Of a DNA stretch of 64,000 bases, positions 40,714 to 52,839 are shown piece after piece. The position numbers and the translations under genes are program-made. How positions within the stretch are numbered: position 1 is the stretch's first letter; every line of letters starts with the position of its first letter. The notes under the pieces were generated by a model that made no database searches, was not told where the DNA came from, and worked only from the letters and a program-made list of their open reading frames with translations. The stretch is from NCBI GenBank assembly GCA_011634665.1, contig WAEK01000007.1:2266501-2330500 (forward strand), given 5' to 3'. Source of the DNA: Mortierella sp. BCC40632 (Eukaryota > Mortierellomycota > Mortierellomycetes > Mortierellales > Mortierellaceae).

Positions 40714-41228
40714 GTTTTCTCTTTCCCTTCCTTCCTCCAGATGATCGGTATCGATGGATTGAAACGTGTCTTCCCAGAGGGGCGACTTAACCCAAAATCA
40801 AACAAAAAAGTTGAAAATGGGCGTGCGCAAACGAAACCCTGCAGGACCCGCAATAAAGTCTTTTCTTCATCTATGCATTAGACTGTGCAGCACCTTACAC
40901 TTTCTCTCTCATTGTTGGGGATCTATGAGTGGTTAATCCCCCTCAGGGCGGGGACAACCACGATGAGGGTATCTGTGCATCTGGTTGAAAAAAGAATGTC
41001 CTTTCGGACAATGATTTCCCTTGTTGGGTACACTAGCGTATGTCCTCAGGTAAAAGAGAGGCGGACTGTAGGCAAGGGGATCTGCATTCAACATGTGCAG
41101 GAAGCATGAACGTACTGAGCATGGTGTTGTTGTTTGTGCATTTCGATGCATGTTACATGTGCGTGTGTACCCACCGTATACAGGTCGTTCATCAAAAATA
41201 AGCATCCCATCCATCCACAGATGTAGGA

Positions 41229-41263
<35 letters not shown>

Positions 41264-42276
41264 CTCCTACACTCGTCTCCCTTCCATCCTCTACAACCGT
41301 TACCGTCCTCCCACGGTCGGTCAGAAGCTCTTTTTTTACTTTTTATTTTTGTTGCTTCATCCCAGATTCTCGTCCAGGATGGTCGTTACCGACAATGGAT
41401 ATCCGGACATTGATGGGTTAGATCGAGTTGGACGAGACGGTTCAAACTGACAAGGTCATGCGAGCCGGCCCCACTTGTGAGGATATATAGAGTTTCTTTT
41501 CTCTCTCTCTCTCTCACTCTTTCTGCTGGAGATGACTCCTCCTCCTCCTCCTCCTGGAGAGAACGAACGACCTGCTCAAACTGCGCTGGAGCCTTTTGGG
41601 TAGTCCCTGGGCAGGGACAGGCTGCCTGCATTTAGCAAGGTTTGCCCTGTCCTAAACAAGGTTGGGTGCCCCTGACCATCGCGGAATGGCACCATCATTC
41701 ATCTCAACCACCCTTACGAGTTCTTTCTCTCTTCTCTTTCTCTTTTCACTACTCCCTCCCCCTTACCTTGCCTCACCCCCCCCCATCCCCTTCTGTCGTC
41801 ACCACACTTTGGTTACTTTTGGCAAAAAGGCTACTCACTCCCTCTGCAACATGACCCCAGTCTCCAATTAGAACTCAATGCGGTGGAGCAGTGACAATTG
41901 CGCTCCATGTCTGTCTGTCTGTCTGTCTGTCTGTCTGCACGTCTGCTTTGGCTATCCGTCTGTTTTCATCTTTGTCGTCTCTCTACGGGAATGCCGCCAA
42001 GCATGGAGGCAAGAAAGTGAGCAAAGGCAAGAGAGCGAGAGGGCGAGAAGGCTCGAAGGGAAAGAAAAGGGGACAGGAGGGGGACGGAGGGGTCTATTGG
42101 GCCCGGCTACTGGGCGTCCTTAATCCTTTGAGCCAGGAGGGGGGAGGAGACAGGAGAGGTCTATTTTAGTGTGGCACTCTGGCCTTCTCTTGCTCGTTCT
42201 CCCGTTGGTCCGTTGCGGGGTATGTAGTCCGGATTACGGCTTACGGATAGAATGAATAGAGTGTGTATGTGTGTGT

Positions 42277-42278
<2 letters not shown>

Positions 42279-42326
<48 letters not shown>
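42279..42326. repeat. (GA)n microsatellite
   Basis: About 48 bp of uninterrupted GA repeat upstream of the orphan Ser-rich gene. A CT tract follows 160 bp later on the same strand, so the pair could fold as an imperfect GA/CT hairpin. Confidence 0.9.
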
Positions 42327-42328
<2 letters not shown>

Positions 42329-42934
42329 AGGAGAGAACAAGAGAGCAGAGAATCCCGCCAAAAGGGAAAAGAAACCCGTGAACGGAAATGAAAAAAAAAA
42401 AGAGTAAGAAGGACCATTCACAAAGTCGCCCACGAATCTGAATGTCTGTCTGCGGATGGATGGATGACCCATTCGCTGCCTCCTCTCTCTCTCTCTCTCT
42501 CTCTCTCTCCTCGCCCCCTGGGAGAGAGAGCAAAGAGATTTCTTTATATTGGAGGTCCACTTTTTTTTTTTTTTTTTTTTTGAATTGGTCTGCCGCACAG
42601 TTCCTCTCTTCTCCTTTGGCTCTCCTCTCCCATTCCATTTCTGAGGAACTCTTCTCTTCTCTTCTCTTCTCTTCTGTCTCTTTTTGTCTGCGAATTATGG
42701 ATGGATGACCTGCATTCGCTCTTCAACTCGAGCTCCTGGTCTCCCCAACCTCCGTGTCTCTCTTACGCGCCCCGCTTCTCTCTCTCTCTTTCTCCCTTTC
42801 CTTTTCTCCCCTCTCTTCTCTTCTCGGAGCCATTACACGCGAGCGAGACCAATTGCCTCCGTTCACGCTAGGCTGTCCCCTCAGCCCTACTCCACAATCC
42901 TCGACCTTCTTGCAAACCGAACATCCTTGCCAAC

Positions 42935-44491
42935 ATGACTCAGCCCTCAAAGCCAAGCTCATACCTCAAGGCTGCGGCCAGGGTTCTGCGTTTCCAGAGA
43001 GCATTGAGCAGGACAAAAAGCCATGGCGACTCCGCTCCAGGGTCGCTCTCGACTCCATGCTCGCCCACGACGCCTTCTTTCCAACACTCGAATGGTCGAC
43101 GACTTTCTTACTCGCAATACCTACACCACCACCACCACCACCATCACCATCATGGCGGTCGTAACCACCGGCACCAGCACCAGCACCAGCTTCATACCCA
43201 CCTTCATCTGCGGCCAGATCATTTGGAGAGCCCTCTGCATACCATCCAACGCCGTCGCAACAGCTCCTTCCTCTCGCCCGCTCCACCCTCCCCTTCTTTG
43301 ACTTGTCCCGCTGTTGTAACCTCCTCCTCCTCACCCCACTCCTCACTCGTCTCATATAAGCAACCACCGAGGGATTCGGCCCTTTACTACCCCTCCTCAA
43401 GGACTGCCTCACCTTCTAGGCTCAGTAACAGACGCTCAGGCCCATCGGTCTATGGTCCTTTCAATGCCTGTCACCATCATCTCGACCACCTCGATTACTT
43501 CAGCCAGTCCAATGCCTCTACTCCTTCTTTGATTCTGCCCACGTCTTTGCCCAACACTGGTAGTGGACTCTCTCGAAGCAAATCTGCCCCGACTCGTCGC
43601 CGAAAGAGACTCACCACCTCGACCTCTGTCCTGCTCCCAGTCCCTTACCTCGACATTATCCTTGTGGCCAAGAAGCCAACTGTTGAGGATACTATGCCCA
43701 CTGACTCGATCGTCTCATCCTCGTATGAGATCTGCGAGTCTCCATTGGCGATGGAGGGTCCAACGCCCATGCTACCAGAAACTCGAACCGACCAGAGCAC
43801 AGGGATGGAGTTGCCGCAGCAACCATCGACCGACCGTCCTTCTCTGTCCATTCTGCCTACGCCGGTGTCATCTTTGCCCAAGGTTGCGAAACCAGACCCA
43901 ATCCGACAGGACTCTGGCGCATTCATGAGCGACGACGACAAAGACATGGGATCCACCAGTCCAAGTCTGGGGTCATTCTCAGTACCAGAACACGACTCGA
44001 GCCATACTTCTCCATTGTCATTACGAGACCTTGACCAGAATGTGAACACTCTAGAGAATTCCCCCATTTTGACCGTTCCAACGACAGTGCTTCCGATGAC
44101 AGAAGAGACAACTCCACAACATACTCGATCCATGTCCGGGTCCTCTTCACTTTCACGTTTGTCCCGGTCTCTATTGAGCCCACGTCGGTCCAATTCGATT
44201 CTCTCCTTCTCGGACAAGGGTGTGACCAGTGTCATGACCAACGGCGAGTCATTGTTGTCGTCGTCACCTTCCAGTCTATCGGAAGCGACCATGCTTTCGG
44301 CGACTCTTTCCGTGAATGGATTATTACCTTCAGTAGAAATGATGATGGGCGAGGTCGATCGGCAGATTGCCGCAGACGGAGTCGCACAGTTGGTTGAGAA
44401 CGCGCATGTCGGCCTTGCACACGTTTCGGTTGTTGACAGTGATCTCTTACCGGAGCCATGTTCGGCAAAGATCGAAATGTGGGTTAATTAG
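42935..44491 (+). CDS. Ser/Pro/Thr-rich orphan protein with His10 run
   Basis: I do not recognise this protein. It is an intronless 518-residue open frame, by far the longest in a 5-kb stretch. Start ATG at 42935 after a CT-rich leader. The N-terminus is basic (SSYLKAAARVLRFQRALSRTKS). Residues about 64-73 are ten consecutive histidines, followed by Gly/Arg and alternating HQ/HL pairs. The middle is Ser/Pro-rich with several basic-Ser motifs (RRRNSS, LSRSKSAPTRRRKR, SRLSRSLLSPRRSNS) that look like AGC/14-3-3-type phosphosites. The last 70 residues are more ordered: SVEMMMGEVDRQIAADGVAQLVENAHVGLAHVSVVD. No membrane segment or catalytic motif. Low-complexity composition without stops, and non-repetitive C-terminal sequence, argue for a real gene. 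Probably a regulatory scaffold, but that is a guess. Confidence 0.7.
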   Translation: MTQPSKPSSYLKAAARVLRFQRALSRTKSHGDSAPGSLSTPCSPTTPSFQHSNGRRLSYSQYLHHHHHHHHHHGGRNHRHQHQHQLHTHLHLRPDHLESPLHTIQRRRNSSFLSPAPPSPSLTCPAVVTSSSSPHSSLVSYKQPPRDSALYYPSSRTASPSRLSNRRSGPSVYGPFNACHHHLDHLDYFSQSNASTPSLILPTSLPNTGSGLSRSKSAPTRRRKRLTTSTSVLLPVPYLDIILVAKKPTVEDTMPTDSIVSSSYEICESPLAMEGPTPMLPETRTDQSTGMELPQQPSTDRPSLSILPTPVSSLPKVAKPDPIRQDSGAFMSDDDKDMGSTSPSLGSFSVPEHDSSHTSPLSLRDLDQNVNTLENSPILTVPTTVLPMTEETTPQHTRSMSGSSSLSRLSRSLLSPRRSNSILSFSDKGVTSVMTNGESLLSSSPSSLSEATMLSATLSVNGLLPSVEMMMGEVDRQIAADGVAQLVENAHVGLAHVSVVDSDLLPEPCSAKIEMWVN

Positions 44492-45661
44492 AAAAAGGGA
44501 CTCCTTAGAAACGGAAGAAGACAAGAAAAGAAAAAGAAAAAGAAAAAAAAAAAAGACTCCCGAAAGGATAGAGGAGAGAAGGAGAGCATTGCACATGCAG
44601 GTCCATGTGCAGCCATCGAGCATCCATTTACAACGCCCCATTAACGACTGTATAGTAGCAACAGACAATAAACACAGCATTGGTCTTTCATTTCATTATT
44701 CTCTTTGTCCCCGCTTGCTCTTTCTTTCTCTCTTCTTGCACAGACGCCCAATCTTCAATGGCTTGTCAAGTTCTCATCATTCTTTTTTGCAATGCTTTGG
44801 AAGAGGAGTGTTTGAGACGAAGGAACGCACGTTGGCAATAGCATATCCTTGTGGTCCTGTTTACTTTACTGAACGCCGCACACATACACATACACACACA
44901 CACACACGCCTTCTCTCTCTTTCTCTTCTCTCTCTCCGCCCATGGCTCACAAGTGGTGCGGAAAGCGGCAGCAAACACACTTTGCTCGTGCTTTTCTTTG
45001 TCTTTCTGTTAATGCCCTGTATCTGCTCTCAACTCAATGGAACACAGATTCTGAGGAGCCATTCAGCAGCAGTAAAGTCTTTTTTTTTTTTTTTTTTTTT
45101 TTTTTGAGTGTGGAAGGAAGGCATTATTATTTTAAAGTACTGGTACCACACACTGGTTGTTGTTGTTTTTTTTCACAGGTTTGTTCGGTTTGTGTTGTAT
45201 GTACTCGATCGTTGCACCAACTCGGCTTTTTCTCCTCTTTCTTTGCCGCTTGGACTAGATATGTTAGCTCGTGCACTCGAACGCCCAGAGACCATAACAC
45301 ACAGGTCGGGGGACAACAAGCTCACAGTTTTTTTTTTTTTTTATTATTATTATTGTTCTCCTACCTTGCTCCACAAAAAAGAAAAGAAAACTAACGGAAA
45401 TCGGCTGACAAGACAGAAATGCAACCGTAACCTTGGAGAGAGACAGAGTAGACGGAGAGGATGTGTCCTTTGTGTTGAGCATATTTTTTTTTTTCGTGCT
45501 CTCTCCACTCGAACGTACTTTCTATTCCTCTCTATCTCTCTCTCTCTCTCTCTTTTTCTTTCTCTCTCTCTTTTTTTTTTCTCCCTTGCTCTTCTTGCCC
45601 CTTCCCTCCACAGTCATACCCTTTTTTTTTTTACTCGACCTTCGCCTTCCTCCGATCTCTC

Positions 45662-45696
<35 letters not shown>

Positions 45697-45724
45697 CACA
45701 CACACAGCCTCATCATAATTCAAC
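44492..45724. other. Intergenic region upstream of the GPI-type protein gene
   Basis: 1.2 kb without a supported gene. T runs at 45079-45105 and 45328-45342 and CT tracts at 45534-45580 and 45660-45695 lead to the next start codon. Promoter expected in the right half. Confidence 0.6.
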
Positions 45725-46861
45725 ATGCGTTTCCTTGCTGGTGCTGCATCCATCTTGGTCTTGGCGACCACGGCTTTGGCCGACCCCTGGAAGATTCTCG
45801 GAGGAGACTTGGCTTTGGTTGGACCTTCCTTCAACGCAACCTTTAAGGCTGGCGATACCATTCCTTTGGAATATGCCTTTATCACCGTCAAGATGGTCGG
45901 CAACAACAGCACCGTTGGTGCTGGCAATGGCACCGCCACCCCTCCAACCGGCACTCCTCCATCCACCGGCACTGGTATGAACTTGAGAGAGAGAGAAAAA
46001 AAAAAAAGACGTTGTGGATGGTTATCATGAATCATGGCCCACTGGAATCGACCATAAAAAAACCACAGCTACTCTATTGCTCACTGCACATTGCACATTG
46101 AGCTTCGCTATCGTCAGCCTTACCCCTTTATTTTTCCCTTGACCTTCCTCTCTCTCTTTCTCGTTGACTGACCTATCATTGTTCTCTTATTTGCTTAGTT
46201 ACGATTAATTCGTTGAGTTGGATTGGAACTGGCAACAAGACATTGGAGGTGACTCTTGACAATGATCGTAAGGGTGGACAGTCCTACCCCTGCAAGGTCT
46301 CCGATGCTTGCACTGGTTCTTACTATCCCAAGCGTGTGGATCTTGTTATCCCTGCAAATGCTTATGCTGGCAACTACACGGTGAGTTTTGGTTTAGCTGG
46401 AGTGGAATGAGAATCGACTTGCAAGAGAAGGGGGTGAGGGAGAAGGTGAGGGAGAGGGGTAAGAAAGGGGAGAGAGAGCGAGAGACACTCTCCTGTGTGC
46501 GTGTGTTTTTTAGGCACTCGGTAGCAACAAGGAAAAAAAAAAAAAAAAAAAAAAAAGAAAAAGATGGAGACTAACCTGGTGGATGAAATGTGTTCATTTT
46601 TTTTTTCTCTTTTAGATTCTCATTAGCTACACATTGTCGTTTGTCCAAAACAGGACGATGCCCTATCGTCATCCTATCCAGGTGGTTGGAGCGTCGGCCA
46701 ATGTCACGTCGCCTACGGCGACTATTGCAGATGCACCCTCAGTCCGTGTGGAGCTGCCTCTGTACAGTCCTCCCAAGAACAGTGGCCTGAAGACACAAGT
46801 GCCCAAGGCTGTTCTCGGAATGACCATTGTCCTCGCCTCGGGTCTGATGATGTTCCTGTGA
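45725..46861 (+). CDS. Secreted, probably GPI-anchored cell-surface protein
   Basis: Three exons: 45725-45974, 46199-46380, 46616-46861; in phase, 225 residues. A clear signal peptide, MRFLAGAASILVLATTALA, is predicted to be cut before DPW. The mature part resembles the Kre9/KNH-type Ser-Thr-rich GPI-protein N-terminal domain: FNATFKAGDTIPLEYAFITVK, a Thr/Pro linker, VTINSLSWIGTGNKTLEVTL, two cysteines (SYPCKVSDACTG), and IPANAYAGNYTILISYTLSF. Several NxT/S sites. The C-terminus KAVLGMTIVLASGLMMFL is hydrophobic, as needed for GPI transfer. The function is likely cell-wall structure or adhesion; the subfamily is inferred from fold-like pattern only. Confidence 0.82.
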
Positions 46862-47209
46862 GCGCGCAGCGAAGGAAATGAGCAGTGAACCCACAACCCC
46901 CCTCCCTCTCCCCATATGATAGAACCAGAACAGACAGAGCTCTGAGATAGTTACGTACATAAAACGCCATAATCGCACGTAAAAATCATTTTTGGATGGA
47001 TGGATGGATATGGATGTGGATTGAAAGAGAGAGAGAGACTAGTGGGCGGGATAATTTTTTTAAAGCCACCCGTTGCTCACACGGTCATTTCTCACTCCTG
47101 TCTAGTGCGGTAGGACAGTGAGAGAGGGAGAGAGACAGAGACAAAAGCGAGTGAGCAACGACAACTCGATGGTTTTTTCTTCCTCTACATTTGCCTCAAA
47201 ATTTCCAAC
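46862..47209. promoter_or_regulatory. Intergenic/promoter region of RPL16
   Basis: 348 bp between the GPI-type gene and RPL16. It has a GGAT repeat (46996-47019) and GA-rich blocks. No canonical TATA is obvious. It must contain the ribosomal protein promoter. Confidence 0.5.
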
Positions 47210-48439
47210 ATGAGCACTTTTGAAAAAGTAATCATCATGGGGGCGGCCTAAATATCTCTCTCCCTCTCCCTCAACCCAAGGAAGGACTCGTACCAGAGAA
47301 AGGAATCGGAACCAGGACCATCTTTATCGACATCAGCATCAGCATCATTGTCATTGTCATCATCATCATCCATCCATCTTTTCTATTTTTTTTTTTTAAA
47401 AAAAGGATTCAACTCTCTACTTTCACCATCACTTTTTCCTCTGGATGACCATGAGAATCGATGCCATGGATCAGATCCATCTACCATATTACTATCGCCA
47501 TGACTATCGTCATTCTCTGAGACAGGAATTATCATCCAGGGCGAATCATGATCATTTCCAATTCACCATGTCGAACATTTGATCCTGCCATGGGAACCAA
47601 TGGACAACCTTTTTTTCTCTTTCAAATCCAACAAAGAGGTGAATCAGGATCTACACCGTATTTTACACTGCCCAACCAACACCTTTTCGCGACAGGCATG
47701 ATCATTTCTTGGATTTTTTTTTTTTTTTTTTCTGGAAAACGGCTTTCATCTACCCGGGACTTTTCGACCCCCACCCACCCCCACCCACACCCAAAAGAAA
47801 AAAAAAAGAGACTAAGAGTGGAAGCAAGGCAACCACAATGAGTCCTCTTTACTTTTTCAGCATATTCTGACCAGACAAAAAACAAACCCCCCTCCCCTTT
47901 ACTATCAACTACTCTCTTAGGTGGTTGTCATCGACGGTAAAGGCCATCTCTTGGGTCGTCTTGCCTCCATTGTTGCCAAGCAGGCCCTCTCCGGCCAGCG
48001 TGTCGTCGTCGTCCGCTGCGAGGAGTTGAACATCTCTGGTTCCTTCTTCCGTAACAAGCGTAAGTGCCTTCTTTCCCCTTTTTTACCTATTTATCTACCT
48101 TGGATCCACCTGCTTTCCTCGGTCTTGATTCGACACTGGGAAGAGCGAGGGGTTTGTCAGGACAAAGGCAGCATTAGCATTCTTTGACGGAGGGGAACCC
48201 TTTTTTTTTCTGGAGCCAACTCAGCCCTGCAAATAACAGAGAGAGATAAAAGAGAAGGCGAGAAGGAACTCTTCTTCTGTTTAGAGAGCTCCTTTCTTTT
48301 TTTCTTTTTTTCTTTCTTTTTTTTTGTCAAAGGAGCCAATACTGGCAGGGTTGACAGCCTTGACAAAGCACCAATGTCAAAGAAAAAAAAAAGAGCGTTT
48401 GGACTCTTGTAGATGGGCATTAGTCGATACTCTCTTTGC

Positions 48440-48474
<35 letters not shown>

Positions 48475-49043
48475 CTTTGCGGAACAACTCAACATCTCCA
48501 GTACTCGAAAAAAAATATTAGAGTCTCTTGTCTAACACAGTTCACAAACCATTGCCTCACCCCTCCCAAAAAAAAAAAAAAAAAAAAACAGTGAAGTACC
48601 ACGCTTTCCTCCGTAAGCGTTGCGTTGTCAACCCCGCCCGTGGTGCCTTCCACTTCCGCGCTCCCAGCCGTATCTTCTACCGTGCTATCCGTGGAATGAT
48701 TCCCCACAAGACCGCCCGTGGTGCCGCTGCTTTGGATCGCATCAAGCTCTTCGAGGGTGTTCCTCCTCCCTATGACCGCATGAAGCGCATGGTCGTCCCC
48801 TCGGCCCTCCGTGTTCTCAAGCTCAAGCCCGGTCGCAAGTACTGCACCTTGAAGCGTGTCTCGCACGAGGTTGGCTGGAAGTACAACGATGTTGTTGCCA
48901 ACCTTGAGGAGAAGCGCAAGGTCAAGTCCAAGGCTTTCTACGAGCGCAAGAAGGCTATTGCCAACGTCCGTGCCAAGGCCACCTCTGCCAAGGCCACCGA
49001 GTTGGCTGCTGTCCAGACCAAGATTGCTGCCCTTGGATACTAA
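47210..49043 (+). CDS. RPL16: 60S ribosomal protein uL13 (L13A/L16)
   Basis: Structural protein of the large ribosomal subunit. Three exons: 47210-47227, 47921-48059, 48592-49043; in phase, 202 residues, standard for uL13. Exon 1 encodes only MSTFEK and ends at GTAATC; exon 2 continues [20 protein letters not shown] and [18 protein letters not shown]; exon 3 has [52 protein letters not shown] and [14 protein letters not shown], ending KIAALGY. Both introns are long for this window (693 and 532 bp), typical of fungal ribosomal protein genes. The second intron ends in a 21-base A run directly before CAG, leaving the pyrimidine tract displaced upstream. Strong codon bias fits high expression. 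Confidence 0.97.
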
Positions 49044-49293
49044 GAGAAGAAAAAATAAGAACGCAAATACAAAGAGTCTTTGTTGATGATCTGGAAATGT
49101 TCCGAGGGAGAGTGTATGTGTATGTGAATGTGAATGTGTTGAGTGTGGTCTTTTTTATTTCTGGTAATCTCGTTAAGGAATTTGGCTAGTGTTCCTCCAT
49201 GGGCTAATTATCCTAACGATGAAGAGTCGCCAGTAAGAGCGTCTTTAATAGAACTATTCCTTTTTGGAGTATTACTTGGTTAAGAGTGAAAGG

Positions 49294-49336
<43 letters not shown>

Positions 49337-50770
49337 AGAAGGATGTTTCATGAAAGGGAAGCTTGGGAAAGGGTGAGGGGGACCAATCGCTTGAGAGAGT
49401 GAAAGAGAGAAGCAGAAGAAGAAGGAACACCTGGTCAGTGCGAATCAATCCCTCTCACTTTGGGAGAATTGTTGGAGATCAAATTTTAGGGAGGACTCGA
49501 GTTCTCTCTTCCCGCCTATTTGGAGATAGATGATCTTTATAGAAACGGATTTGCTCCGCTCCTCTCTCTCTCTCTCTCTCTCTCTCTCCCTAACGTGATT
49601 AGAGGTATAAAAAAGAAAGAAAGAAAGAAAGAAAGAGTCATTCTTACGGTGACACTTAACTGTGTAATGTGGTTGTTTGACTGAGCTGGCTCCACCTCGA
49701 TCATTTGTTGTTGATGTTGAATGTCTGTACCAGGAGATATTCAAAAAAAAAAAAAAAAAAAAAAGGGATAGATGCCCTGGGAAAGCGACACATACCAAGG
49801 ATGGAGCGAAAGGGTAGAGGGATAGAGGGAGGAAGCAAAGGGAGCCACAAAGGATATGGCGGCATGAAAGATTGAGAGTGATGGAACATCGGGACAAAAC
49901 GTACATCACAGGAGAGAATGCTGCGGAAGCGAGTCTAACAAGATGGATATCTGGGCAGAGCAGGGCAAAGGGCAGTGGTGATGGTGGTGGAAGGGGCAAA
50001 GCAAAGCAAAGCAAAGCGGAGCAAAGCGAAGCAAACCGAGGTTGGGGGTGGGGGGTGATCGCATCACGGACTGCGGCTTCTCTCTTCTCTCTCTCTCTCT
50101 CTTTTAAGGAAGATGCGGCGTGTTGTGTGTTCTGTGCGAGAGAGCAGAAGCGACTCGCTCTCTCGATGTGGCGCGGCAAAGAGAGAGTTAAGGTCGCCCA
50201 AAGGAAAAAGGGCAAAGGGGGAGACAGAGGAAAAAAGGGCGTGAGCACACTTTGACTCTCTCTCTCTCTCTCTCTCTCAATCGAGTGGTGGTGGCAAACA
50301 AACGCGGTCTTTGTGTGTCCATCTCTCGCCCGTCCACCTCGCTCTCATTCCACTCGACCACGCTCTCATCTCTTACCGTCGTCACTCATTCACTGCCACT
50401 TGGCTTTCCAAGTCTCCGTAATCCTCCTCCCTATAGCTTATTTTTCTTTTTCATTGGTCTGATTTCTTTCTTCTTTTTTTCTTTTCTCTCTCCTCTTTTC
50501 ATCTCTTCCCCATCCATCCATCCATCATCCATCCATCCATCCATCCATCAAATCAAATCCATCAATCAAATCATCCCATATCGGCGCCGCCTTCTCCATC
50601 TCGTTCGGCCAAATGTTGATCACCGGTACTTCAATCAGTTATATCCCCAGTATCATAGCCCTGTGGCCCCCCCCGCTTGCCCATCATTCCGGGATGCCCG
50701 GCTCATTAACTCGACCACGGGCGCGCTGCCCGCCTCCTGTTTGCCCCCATGCCTCATCCACTTGTTGCAG
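49044..50770. other. 1.7-kb intergenic region upstream of the metacaspase
   Basis: Contains a (GA)n tract at 49293-49333, a (CT)n at 49563-49590, an A run at 49743-49764, an AAAGC repeat near 50000-50030 and ATCC repeats near 50512-50550. No gene is visible. The metacaspase promoter and probably its unresolved first codons lie in the right part (50550-50770). Confidence 0.55.
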
Positions 50771-52839
50771 CGCCCGGGCTGCCCTCCGCCTGCTCCTGCC
50801 CCTGCTCCCCACTATCCACCCCCTGTGAGCTCTCCTTATGGCGCGCCACCACCTGTGGCCTCCCCTTACGGCGCGCCACCACCTCATGCGGCTCCTCCTT
50901 CCCCATATAGTGCTCCACCAATGCACTCACCCTACGGTGCACCAGCCCACCCACCTTCACCCATGACACCCTATGGTGCCCCTGCACCCTATGGCGCACC
51001 TGCTGCACCACCTGCTCCTTATGGTGCTCCTGCTGCACCTCCTGCTCCTTATGGTGCTCCTGCTGCACCTCCTGCGCCCTATGGAGCGCCTGCACCGGCG
51101 CCTGCCCCCATGTACCCTGCCCCACAACAACATATGGTAAGTAGGACCGGAAGATTCGCATCCATCATTGTTTATTGCCTTCGCAAAGTCGGTGTCTGGG
51201 TGAAAGTGTGTATGAACAGAGTGCGGAAAAAATCCGCCGAAAATCAACCAGTTAATGGCGAAGAGAGAGAGAGAGAGAGAGGAAAAAGGGCGGGAAAAGG
51301 AAAACAACAACAACAATAATAATAATAACAGCACTAACAAACACACCAATCTTGACACTGCTGTGCATTGCCCTCCTTTACTGAATCCCTTCTTTCTCGG
51401 CATAGATTGCTCCAATGAGCGTGCCAGCACCTCCTCAGGGTTGGTCCATGATGCAGAGCCCAATGATTCCACAGCCAGTCAACTTTCAACTGTCCAACTG
51501 TCAAGGTCGAAAGCGAGCTCTCTTTGTCGGCATCAATTACTTTCGCCAAAAGGGTGAGCTCCGTGGTTGTATCAACGATGTCAAGAACATCAAGGCGTTT
51601 ATTCAACGTCAGTATGGTTTCAAGGAACAGGATTGTGTGACCCTGACGGATGATCAACGTGACCCGACTCGAATCCCTACCAAGGCCAACATGATTGCTG
51701 GCATGCAATGGCTTGTCCGTGATGCTCGACCCAACGACTCGTACGTTCCTGACTTTTTCTTCTTCTTTTCCTTTTCTTTTCTTTATGATCTTGACTTTGA
51801 CCTTGACCTTAACCTTGCAACACAACTCCTCTTCCTACAGATTCTTCTTCCACTTTAGCGGTCACGGTGGACAGGCAGAAGACAGAGATGGTGATGAAGA
51901 TGACGGATATGATGAAACCATTTTCCCTGTGGACCATCAAACTTCAGGACCCATTGTAGATGACACCTTGCATGCACTCTTGGTCCGACCTCTTCCTGCA
52001 GGATGTCGTTTGACGGCCATTATGGACTGCTGTCACTCGGGATCGGCGATGGATCTTCCTTATATCTACAGCACCACGGGTCAACTCAAGGAGAACACGG
52101 TGTTGCAAGGAGTAGGCAATGGAGTGAAGAATGCTGGCATGTCTTATCTGAAGGGAGATCTTGGAGGGATGATGAGCAGTCTGAATGGTATTGGAAAGCG
52201 ATTGACGAACCCAAACAGTCGGAAAAATGCGATCCAGAAAAAGGCCAGCCCTGCCGATTGTATCATGTTCAGTGGGTATGGAATCGATTCGCTCTCTCTC
52301 TCTCTTTTTTTTTTTTTTTTTTTTTTTTTTTGAAAAGAGTGACCAAGGCATTTGTTGTGCGCACGACTTTTTATCTTTAAACTCACCTGTCCTCTTTTTA
52401 TTTTTATTTTTTTTTTCTTTTCCTTTCTCTGTACCATGGTTTGGGATGGACAAAATAGATGCAAGGATACGCAGACCTCAATGGATACACATGAGCAAGG
52501 ATTTGGAATGACAGGAGCAATGACATTCTCGTTTATTTCTGCGTAAGTTCAATGTAGATTCTCGATCGTGTTCTCTTTCTTTCTTTCTTTCTTTTTTTTT
52601 TTTTTTTTGTGGAAAGGTGGAGGCAGGATAAGATGTATCGGTTTGAGAAACTAATATTCCTATTTACCTTGATATTATTTGGAAAACAAAAAAAAACAAA
52701 CAGATTGAGTGCCAACCCTCGTCAAAGCTATATCCAATTGTTGAACAGTATCCGTGATATCTTGCGGACGAAATATGCACAGAAGCCTCAGTTGAGTTCA
52801 AGCCATCCTGTGGACCTTAACTTGCTCTTTACCATGTGA
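50771..52839 (+). CDS. MCA1: Type I metacaspase
   Basis: Arg/Lys-specific cysteine protease linked to stress response, proteostasis and cell death. Exons: 50771-51136, 51406-51740, 51841-52275, 52459-52542, 52704-52839; in phase. The N-terminal prodomain is Pro-rich with about ten copies of a YGAP unit ([17 protein letters not shown]), followed by [11 protein letters not shown]. The p20-like part has [22 protein letters not shown], the catalytic His in HFSGHGGQ and the catalytic Cys in [16 protein letters not shown]. The p10-like part ends [11 protein letters not shown]. The true start is unresolved: the frame stays open upstream without a good Met, and a TTGTTGCAG acceptor ends at 50770, so I begin the feature there; an upstream leader exon (an ATG near 50613 is one candidate) is likely. 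The catalytic dyad is present, so the enzyme should be active. Confidence 0.88.

Larger units (their letters stand above)
40138..42934. other. 2.8-kb divergent intergenic region
   Basis: No supported gene between the SHB17-like start and the orphan Ser-rich gene. It contains GA (40270-40350), CT (40664-40712; 41232-41260), GA (42279-42326) and CT (42482-42510) tracts and a CTGT repeat at 41911-41937. Frames here are short and biased. Both flanking promoters must be here. Confidence 0.6.

Noticed and set aside
47210..48591. snoRNA hosted in RPL16 introns
   Set aside because: Ribosomal protein introns often carry C/D snoRNAs, but I found no TGATGA/CTGA box pair bracketed by a terminal stem.
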